A DNA stretch of 7,555 bases from Bifidobacteriaceae bacterium. Lineage in GTDB: Bacteria > Actinomycetota > Actinomycetes > Actinomycetales > WQXJ01. Each line of letters opens with the position of its first letter. The stretch's first letter is position 1. The stretch lies in contig JAITJY010000115.1 in the NCBI GenBank assembly GCA_031278675.1, forward strand, positions 1 through 7,555. Direction: 5' to 3'. Below are positions 1 through 4,781 of the stretch, piece after piece. The position numbers and the translations under genes were made by a program. The notes beneath the pieces are model-generated. The model did no database searches and had not been told where the DNA came from. It saw only the letters and a list, made by a program, of their open reading frames with translations.

Positions 1-354
1 GTAGTTCCAGATCGTTGTCATGGCGAGGCAAGCCGTGCGCGTCACAACCACCGGAAACGTCTGGGGCACCAGAGCCACCACCGCCAAGGTGAACAAGTAG
101 TTGAAGAGAACCAGGGCGCAGTAGGCGCCGGCTTGACCGGCGGCCACCAGGCCACCGCGCGAGTCCTCAAAAGCAAACAGTTTTTGTGCCACAAAAGATG
201 CGATCAAACCCAGCCAAAAGCTGACCGAGACAGTGACGGCGTTATTGACGCCCAGCGGCGGCAAACTCAACAGCACCGCCAGTTCCACGCCGTAGCAGAC
301 CACGCCGGTAACGACATATCGTTTGAGTTGTCTGGGAGGCCTCAGCCGTGCCAT
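1..354 (-). CDS. GtrA-family membrane protein (partial, C-terminus beyond left edge)
   Basis: Reading the minus strand from ATG at 354 gives 118 codons with no stop before the window edge, so the C-terminus is missing. The product is very hydrophobic. After a basic N-terminus (MARLRPPRQLKRY) come membrane segments at about residues 13-33, 36-57 and 71-95, and a fourth begins near 101. 'SFVAQKLFAFED' (about 53-64) matches the place where GtrA proteins carry an aromatic/basic 'NRxWVF'-like motif, and the visible end 'TTIWNY' resembles the second such site. GtrA proteins (PF04138) are four-helix proteins thought to flip polyprenyl-phosphate-linked sugars across the membrane. The upstream glycosyltransferase stops at TGA 356-354, sharing one base with this ATG. 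A GTG at 357-355 is in frame and would give a 4-base GTGA overlap. Either start implies translational coupling. The Shine-Dalgarno is weak (GGGG at 366-369). The family call is by fold and context; the sugar is unknown. Confidence 0.85.
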   Translation of the reverse strand, partial: MARLRPPRQLKRYVVTGVVCYGVELAVLLSLPPLGVNNAVTVSVSFWLGLIASFVAQKLFAFEDSRGGLVAAGQAGAYCALVLFNYLFTLAVVALVPQTFPVVVTRTACLAMTTIWNY

Positions 355-1310
355 CACGGCCGGTACCCCAAGGATCGCGCCGCATTAACCAAGTAAAGCG
401 GTTTGCGCAGCACCTCACGGTAGACGGCCGACAAATATAGGCCGATAACGCCCTGGGAACCCAGAATCAAACCGGTGACAAACAACACCAAGATTCCCAA
501 CATCGCCGACCCGGTAAAGTTCCAGCCCAGCGGATCGCCCAAGATGAGTTGTTCGACCAACACCGCACAGCCCGCCAAGAATCCAACCAGCGCCAAGAAA
601 CCACCTAACACCGCTGACCACATGAGCGGTTTGCTGGAGCCCGTGACCAGGGCGTCAAGAGCAAGGCTGACCAGTTTCCTGGTCGAGTAGCTCGCCTGGC
701 CCGCCATGCGCGGATCAGCCGCGAACTCCACTCGCCCCTGCGCATAACCCATAGATTGGATAATGGCCCGGGTCATCCGCGATTGTTGACCGTAGCCGCG
801 AAACGCTGTAGCGACCTCCTGATCAATCAAACAGTAATCGGTTGAATTACGCAGCAAATGCCCCTGGGACAGCGATCGGGATATAGCATAGAACGCGCGC
901 GAGGCCATCGATTTCACCAGGGGTGCGCTCTGGTTATCGGTCCGCACACCGATTACCACCTGGGCACCTTCGCGCCACGCGTCCAGGAACTCCCCAATCG
1001 ATTCGGGCGGGTGTTGCCCATCCGAATCCATCATGACTATCGCGTCACCGGCCGCTTGGTGAATACCAGCCGTCGTGGCGATTTCTTTCCCGAAATTCCG
1101 GGCCAAAGCGACCAGCCGGATATGGTCATCTTGTTGCGCCAGCCCGTGAATCACCGCAACAGATTGATCGCTCGAACCGTCATCGACGTAGAGCGCTTCC
1201 CAGCTATCTTCAGGCCCCGCCACCGCTGCGACGGCGCCGACGAGTCGGGTGTGGAATGATTCGAGCACCGCCGCTTCGTTATAGACCGGCAGCACCACGC
1301 TCAACAGCAC
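354..1310 (-). CDS. GtrB/DPM1-like polyprenyl-phosphate glycosyltransferase (GT2)
   Basis: This 318-residue GT2 enzyme is predicted to move a sugar from a nucleotide sugar onto polyprenyl phosphate at the inner face of the membrane. The GT-A domain opens at once with 'SVVLPVYNE' (4-12). It has the nucleotide-binding 'DDGSSD' (43-48), 'RNFGKE' (71-76) and the metal-binding/catalytic 'DSDGQHPPE' (95-103). 'SYSTRKL' (207-213) precedes two membrane helices at about 231-256 and 268-295. Domain order and length match GtrB, YfdH and ArnC-type enzymes. The start is GTG 1310-1308: an in-frame TAG at 1322-1320 forbids extension, and starting later would cut the first beta strand. No convincing ribosome binding site precedes it, so the mRNA may be leaderless. 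The GtrA gene follows with a 1-base overlap, the classic pair for building and flipping a lipid-linked sugar. Substrate (glucose, mannose, galactose or other) cannot be read from sequence. Confidence 0.93.
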   Translation of the reverse strand: MLLSVVLPVYNEAAVLESFHTRLVGAVAAVAGPEDSWEALYVDDGSSDQSVAVIHGLAQQDDHIRLVALARNFGKEIATTAGIHQAAGDAIVMMDSDGQHPPESIGEFLDAWREGAQVVIGVRTDNQSAPLVKSMASRAFYAISRSLSQGHLLRNSTDYCLIDQEVATAFRGYGQQSRMTRAIIQSMGYAQGRVEFAADPRMAGQASYSTRKLVSLALDALVTGSSKPLMWSAVLGGFLALVGFLAGCAVLVEQLILGDPLGWNFTGSAMLGILVLFVTGLILGSQGVIGLYLSAVYREVLRKPLYLVNAARSLGYRP

Positions 1311-1316
1311 CCGGCA

Positions 1317-1322
1317 AGGCTA
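1317..1322 (-). promoter_or_regulatory. possible -10 element for a leaderless gtrB-like transcript
   Basis: The minus-strand hexamer TAGCCT fits the actinobacterial TAnnnT -10 pattern and ends 6 bases before the GTG start at 1310. That spacing would put the transcription start on, or within a base of, the start codon, consistent with the missing Shine-Dalgarno. No clear -35 box is visible in the G-rich stretch upstream. This is inference from pattern and spacing only. Confidence 0.3.
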
Positions 1323-1424
1323 CCATTGCGCCCCGCGTCACACCCCCGCCCACCCCGCCGGGCGCTGGGAGGCGAGCAGGCGGCATCGGGCAGCGGGAAG
1401 ACAACCCGGAAAGCCGCGCCGGAT

Positions 1425-1429
1425 GGGAG
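1425..1429 (+). promoter_or_regulatory. ribosome binding site for the cytidylyltransferase/SDR fusion
   Basis: GGGAG lies 9 bases before the GTG at 1439 and is the better placed of two purine boxes. A second, GGAGG at 1433-1437, sits only one base from the GTG and is too close to serve it. The site supports GTG 1439 as the start rather than the far-upstream ATG at 1256, which would add 61 residues lying antisense to the glycosyltransferase start. Confidence 0.55.
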
Positions 1430-1438
1430 ACTGGAGGG

Positions 1439-2803
1439 GTGAAAACCTATGGCGTGATACTCGCGGGGGGCGTGGGCGCCCGGCTAGGCCTGTCCGTGCC
1501 GAAACAGATGGTGAAGGTGGCGGGCAAGACAATCCTCGAACACACGGTCGGGGCATTCGACGCCCATCTTCTGATCGACGACGTGATCGTCATGATCACG
1601 CCCGGCTGGACCGAGCAGGTCGCAACCCTGCTGGGCAGCCGTTACGCCAAGCTCAGCCTGATCCTAGAGGGCGGCACCACCCGCAACGAGACCACGCGGC
1701 GGGTCTTGGAAGCGATCGACGCGGATGAGGCAAAGATTTTGTTGCACGATGCCGTCCGGCCGCTTGTGTCGGGACGCATCATTTCAGCGTGCGTCAAGGC
1801 TTTGGACCGGCATGAGGCGGTCGATGTGGCGATCCCGTCATCGGACACCATTGTGCTGGTAGACGAGGACGAGGTGATCACCCGCATCCCCGACCGCTCC
1901 AGGCTGCGGCGCGGCCAGACGCCCCAAGGATTCAAGCTGTCGACACTCCGCGCGGCCTACGCCAAAGCGATAGAGGACCCTTATTTCCACGCCACCGATG
2001 ATTGCGGTGTGGTGGTGCGTTACCTCCCCGAGGTGGAGGTCAAATGCGTGCTCGGGTCCGAGGACAACATCAAGGTGACCCATCCGGTAGACCTGACCAT
2101 CGCGGACAAACTGTTCCAGTTGGCGAGCGTCCAGGCGCCGGCCAAAACTTTGGCCGAATTGACCGCAGCGTTGGCCGGCAAAGTGTTGGTGGTGCTGGGC
2201 GGCTCGTACGGGATCGGGGCGGAGATCGCCCGGATCGCGCGGGCGGCCGGAGCCGTGGTGGTGGCCCACGGGCGCAGCTCGACGGGGCTCCACGTCCAGG
2301 ACCTTCAGGCCATTGAGGACGCCTTGGCGGACGTGGCGAGGGAACATTCACAGATCGATGCCGTGGTGCTGACCGCCGGCGTGCTGCGGGTCGGGCCGCT
2401 GGCCACCACCTCACCTGAGGAAATCGAAGAGTCTATTGCGGTCAACTACACCGCTGCCGTCAATGTGGCCCGCGCCGCCTATCCGCACCTGGCGACCACC
2501 CGGGGACACCTGTTGCTGTTCACTTCCTCGGCTTACACTCGCGGCCGGGAAAACTATGCCCTCTATTCCTCATCCAAGGCGGCCGTCGTCAACCTGACCC
2601 AGGCCCTGTCGGAAGAGTGGGCCGGCGACGGGATCAAGGTCAATGTGGTCAACCCCGAGCGGACCGAAACACCAATGCGCCGGGGCGCCTTCGGCGCCGA
2701 ACCCCCGGGCACGCTCCTGTCCGCCGAGCAGGTCGCCGAGGCGTCCCTCGACGTGATCGCCTCTGGCCTGACCGGGATGGTGGTGGACGTCCGCCGCGAT
2801 TAG
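1439..2803 (+). CDS. bifunctional cytidylyltransferase / SDR oxidoreductase (probable CDP-ribitol synthase, Bcs1/Acs1/TarI-TarJ type)
   Basis: This 454-residue two-domain enzyme probably makes CDP-ribitol. By family knowledge the SDR half reduces ribulose 5-phosphate with NADPH, and the N-terminal half couples ribitol 5-phosphate to CTP. The cytidylyltransferase domain (about 1-228) shows 'LAGGVGARLG' (8-17), 'PKQ' (21-23), 'HDAVRP' (103-108), 'RGQTPQGF' (158-165) and 'ATDDCGVV' (185-192). It ends 'VTHPVDLTIADKLFQL' (213-228), which is typical of TarI/Bcs1 rather than isoprenoid IspD. The SDR domain (about 245-454) has the nucleotide loop 'GGSYGIG' (254-260), 'LTAGVL' (311-316), catalytic Ser363, and Tyr376/Lys380 in 'YSSSK'. 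Total length is close to Haemophilus Bcs1, from memory about 470. GTG 1439 puts the beta strand 'GVILAGG' right at the N-terminus, as in the family. It diverges from the gtrB/gtrA pair, implying a joint role in a ribitol-containing wall polymer. The alternative, an IspD fused to an unrelated SDR, is less likely. Confidence 0.88.
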   Translation: MKTYGVILAGGVGARLGLSVPKQMVKVAGKTILEHTVGAFDAHLLIDDVIVMITPGWTEQVATLLGSRYAKLSLILEGGTTRNETTRRVLEAIDADEAKILLHDAVRPLVSGRIISACVKALDRHEAVDVAIPSSDTIVLVDEDEVITRIPDRSRLRRGQTPQGFKLSTLRAAYAKAIEDPYFHATDDCGVVVRYLPEVEVKCVLGSEDNIKVTHPVDLTIADKLFQLASVQAPAKTLAELTAALAGKVLVVLGGSYGIGAEIARIARAAGAVVVAHGRSSTGLHVQDLQAIEDALADVAREHSQIDAVVLTAGVLRVGPLATTSPEEIEESIAVNYTAAVNVARAAYPHLATTRGHLLLFTSSAYTRGRENYALYSSSKAAVVNLTQALSEEWAGDGIKVNVVNPERTETPMRRGAFGAEPPGTLLSAEQVAEASLDVIASGLTGMVVDVRRD

Positions 2804-2833
2804 CGGCGGCCGGGCGCGGGCGGCGAGCGCCGG
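2791..2833. terminator. possible GC-rich hairpins between convergent genes
   Basis: Two inverted repeats sit where the plus and minus genes converge. CCGCCG (2791-2796) pairs with CGGCGG (2804-2809) across a 7-base loop containing the TAG stop. CCGGGCGC (2810-2817) pairs with GCGCCGG (2827-2833) with one bulged G. Neither has a T-run, so an intrinsic terminator is only suggested by position. The rest of this 57-bp gap shows nothing further. Confidence 0.3.
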
Positions 2834-2860
2834 CGGGGCCGTTTGGACAGAGTCAACGGT

Positions 2861-3985
2861 CTAGCGGGACCAGCGGAGCAGCGGAATACCCATTTCTTCT
2901 TCGGTCAGCGAGCCGTGATGGCCAACCATCTCGCCAGGCCCGGCCCCTTGGCCGGCCCGGTCCAGCACAATCCCGCGCCCAGCCAGTGCCACCACCACAT
3001 CACCGAGGTAAGGCACCACCCGCTGGTCCACCGGGCCGAACAACCCAGCAGCGATCGCCTCACGGCGGGTCAAAACCCATGCCGCGTCCGCCAAGCGGGC
3101 CCGCCAACGGGCTGCGACGGCATCGGGCGTGGCGGTGTACAGATGGACCGCGCGCGGTTCGCCTGCCACCAAGGAGACGCCCTGCGCCAGGTCCGGATAA
3201 TCCGCGACATCCCAGCGCGGACCACTCGTCACGTCGATCATCCCGTGATCCGCAGTCAACCAGACCTCCCAGGGCGGAGCCAGCGACTCCACCAGCGTAC
3301 GCACGGCGCCATCCAGGCGTTCCAGTGCCGCCGCCCAGTCCGCAGATTCCCACCCGCGCGCGTGGCCAACCTTGTCCAGTTCACCCCAGTAGACGTAGAC
3401 CAAACCGGGCCCATCCTTGGTGGCGCGCAGCGCCGCCGCGATCCGCGTCGCCGGAGCCGTCCCACCCGCATAAAACCGGGCACCGCGCAGCGAAGAGCGC
3501 GTCATCGCGGATGTTTCAAACCGTGCTTCACCAACGAACGCCGCAGGCTGGCCTTCGGCCGCCAACCGCTCGAACAGCGTCGTGTGCGGTTGCCAACTAG
3601 TCGGCGGTGTGGGCGTGTCCCATTTGATCAGGCTGGCGCGCCTGCCCGTCGCCGGGTCCCGCAACGAATAGCCGGCCAGGGCCGTAGCGCCCGGGCCCAA
3701 GCCCGTGCCGAACGACCCGAGCGCCGTCACCGTGGTCGAAGGAAACCCGGTGACATACCGCTCACGCGGCGCGCTCCACAGGAATGGCGCATGCCCGCGC
3801 CGGGCGCTCAAATTTGCCAGGCCCAGACCATCCGCTAACACCACCACCAGCTTGCGTCCGTCAGCGCGGCGCGCCAGCGCTTCGACAAGCACCGAAGCCA
3901 ACGACCCGGAGCCATAGAGGGGCCGCGTCACCCAAGGCGGCCCCTCCGGTCCGGACGGGTAAGCGGGTAGCGGGCCGGATGGCAC
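2861..3985 (-). CDS. alkaline-phosphatase-superfamily phosphodiesterase / nucleotide pyrophosphatase-like protein
   Basis: This 374-residue protein of the type I phosphodiesterase/nucleotide pyrophosphatase family (PF01663) is predicted to hydrolyse phosphodiester or pyrophosphate bonds with two metal ions; the substrate is unknown. Counting from GTG 3985, the metal site is built from Asp52 in 'LADGLG', the likely Thr nucleophile in 'FPSTT' (81-85), Asp204 and His208 in 'ELDKVGHARG', Asp246-His247 in 'TADHGM', and His356-His357 in 'GHHGSLT'. The full set of family ligands therefore appears intact. No signal peptide or membrane helix is evident, so it is probably cytosolic. The open frame runs upstream to 4168, but that part is antisense-like Arg/Gly-rich translation of the DUF5998 gene in another frame. 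GTG 3985 lies just after that gene's stop, has AGGTGG (3990-3995) before it, and gives 'PLPAY', common near the start of actinobacterial homologues. GTG 3931 is an alternative. It is probably co-transcribed with the upstream DUF5998 gene. Confidence 0.88.
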   Translation of the reverse strand: MPSGPLPAYPSGPEGPPWVTRPLYGSGSLASVLVEALARRADGRKLVVVLADGLGLANLSARRGHAPFLWSAPRERYVTGFPSTTVTALGSFGTGLGPGATALAGYSLRDPATGRRASLIKWDTPTPPTSWQPHTTLFERLAAEGQPAAFVGEARFETSAMTRSSLRGARFYAGGTAPATRIAAALRATKDGPGLVYVYWGELDKVGHARGWESADWAAALERLDGAVRTLVESLAPPWEVWLTADHGMIDVTSGPRWDVADYPDLAQGVSLVAGEPRAVHLYTATPDAVAARWRARLADAAWVLTRREAIAAGLFGPVDQRVVPYLGDVVVALAGRGIVLDRAGQGAGPGEMVGHHGSLTEEEMGIPLLRWSR

Positions 3986-3989
3986 CAGG

Positions 3990-3995
3990 CCACCT
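3990..3995 (-). promoter_or_regulatory. ribosome binding site of the phosphodiesterase, overlapping the upstream stop codon
   Basis: Minus-strand AGGTGG, one mismatch from AGGAGG, uses the last two bases of the upstream gene's TAG (3996-3994) and lies 4 bases before GTG 3985. A ribosome terminating on the DUF5998 gene would cover this site, which implies coupled translation. It also decides the phosphodiesterase start. Confidence 0.5.
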
Positions 3996-4575
3996 AGCCA
4001 GCGACCGTGGCGGCGGCAGCGGCCGCCACCGACACCTGCTGAGCGAAAGCCAGCAACTGGGCCACCGCCTGGTCGCCCGCCCCGTCCGCCGTGACCGACA
4101 AGCTGATATCGTCGCCGGCCAGCGTGCCGGCGTAGCCGTGATCCACCTCGCACTCCGGGTCGCCGCAACCGGCCGGCTCAAGATCGAGCGACTGCGTGGC
4201 GCCCCAACCGAGCGCGAACCGGACAACGCGGGGCACGGCATCGGCCTCGTAGGTGGTCGGGTCGGAATAGATCCGCGAGATCGTCACCGCGCCAAGCTTG
4301 GCCAGCGGGACCGACTCCGCCGATGCCGCCACCGCCGCCGGGCCGTGTTCGTCTGGCGCGTGGTCATCGGCGTGGACCACGATCAGGCGCCGCGCCGTCA
4401 ACACCAGCACCGACAGGTGCCGGCCGATGGTCCCGTGCCCGAAGGCCACGTCCGGTTGGACGTAAAAGCCTTTGATTGGTTCGCCCGCCACAGCGCCGTC
4501 AACGACGTCGCCCAGGATCTTTGGGAAATAGCCGACTGATTCAAGTTGGTCGTGCAACTCTTGGTGCTGGAGCAT
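3994..4575 (-). CDS. DUF5998-family protein of unknown function
   Basis: This 193-residue soluble protein has no signal peptide or membrane helix. I recognise it as the actinobacterial DUF5998 family, which has no assigned biochemical role that I know of. It begins with a short helical 'HQELHDQLESVGYFP' stretch. It continues through beta-rich segments: 'FYVQPDVAFGHGTIGRHLSVLVLTARRLIVVHAD' region (37-70), 'AVTISRIYSDP' (96-106) and 'RVVRFALGWG' (116-125). It ends in an Ala-rich tail that may be a helix. The most distinctive motif is 'CGDPECEVDHGY' (137-148), with Cys137, Cys142 and His146 plus acidic residues, a possible metal site. The shape (alternating strands, closing helix) would suit a PH-like fold, but that is inference. 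Start ATG 4575 has AGGA (4583-4586) 7 bases upstream. An overlapping out-of-frame ATG at 4583 is rejected. The phosphodiesterase follows 8 bp after the stop. Confidence 0.85.
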   Translation of the reverse strand: MLQHQELHDQLESVGYFPKILGDVVDGAVAGEPIKGFYVQPDVAFGHGTIGRHLSVLVLTARRLIVVHADDHAPDEHGPAAVAASAESVPLAKLGAVTISRIYSDPTTYEADAVPRVVRFALGWGATQSLDLEPAGCGDPECEVDHGYAGTLAGDDISLSVTADGAGDQAVAQLLAFAQQVSVAAAAAATVAG

Positions 4576-4582
4576 GCAACCA

Positions 4583-4586
4583 TCCT
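4583..4586 (-). promoter_or_regulatory. ribosome binding site of the DUF5998 gene
   Basis: Minus-strand AGGA ends 7 bases before ATG 4575, an ideal spacing. This favours that ATG over the out-of-frame ATG at 4583-4581, which overlaps the site itself. Confidence 0.55.
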
Positions 4587-4650
4587 GCCACTTGTCGCCC
4601 GGATCGCGGTTGCGGTCTGTGGATCATCCCTTACCGGCACTTGCTGCGGC

Positions 4651-4697
4651 GGCTGGACCCGTAGCTGGACCCGCAGCTAGACCCGTAGCCGACCCGA
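4651..4697. repeat. 12-bp tandem repeat (about four units) between divergent DUF5998 gene and parC
   Basis: Four successive units of consensus AGCTGGACCCGT lie at 4651-4662, 4663-4674, 4675-4686 and 4687-4697. The first three differ from consensus at only one base each; the fourth is 11 bases and more worn. The array is in the roughly 200-bp gap between two divergent starts, about 85 bp before the parC ATG. No convincing gene covers it. It could be a slippage-prone spacer or a multi-copy protein-binding site; the sequence alone does not decide. Confidence 0.8.
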
Positions 4698-4745
4698 CAC
4701 CCGGCGCCGCCGCCTGGGCTGCGGGCGAGGAGTGCGCCGGTGGGC

Positions 4746-4751
4746 TATCGT
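4746..4751 (+). promoter_or_regulatory. possible -10 box for parC
   Basis: TATCGT fits the TAnnnT pattern and would place a transcription start near 4758, leaving a leader of about 25 bases that contains the strong ribosome binding site. No good -35 hexamer is visible in the GC-rich sequence upstream. Weak support. Confidence 0.25.
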
Positions 4752-4769
4752 GAACCGGCGAGGAACAGC

Positions 4770-4775
4770 GGAGGG
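4770..4775 (+). promoter_or_regulatory. ribosome binding site of parC
   Basis: GGAGGG sits 6 bases before ATG 4782. It is the strongest Shine-Dalgarno in the window and settles the start at 4782 instead of the in-frame GTG at 4740, which has no such site. Confidence 0.85.
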
Positions 4776-4781
4776 AACCAC

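Noticed and set aside
1256..1438. N-terminal extension of the cytidylyltransferase/SDR frame from ATG 1256
   Set aside because: It overlaps the start of the glycosyltransferase gene on the other strand, translates to Pro/Arg/Gly-rich filler, and the family fold begins right at GTG 1439.
2617..3838. Long plus-strand open frames (over 320 codons) opposite the phosphodiesterase and the SDR end
   Set aside because: They are Arg/Pro-rich antisense translations typical of high-GC genes. The minus-strand frame has complete catalytic motifs, these have none.
3986..4168. N-terminal extension of the phosphodiesterase frame
   Set aside because: It lies wholly within the DUF5998 gene on the same strand in another frame and is Arg/Gly-rich with no domain content.
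3784..4539. Plus-strand 251-codon frame opposite the DUF5998 gene
   Set aside because: Arg/His/Gln-rich with no recognisable domain; the opposite strand carries a recognisable protein family with a good ribosome site.
4619..4753. Small plus-strand frame from GTG 4619 spanning the 12-bp repeat (44 codons, Ala/Pro-rich)
   Set aside because: No ribosome binding site; composition simply follows the repeat, and it runs into the parC leader.
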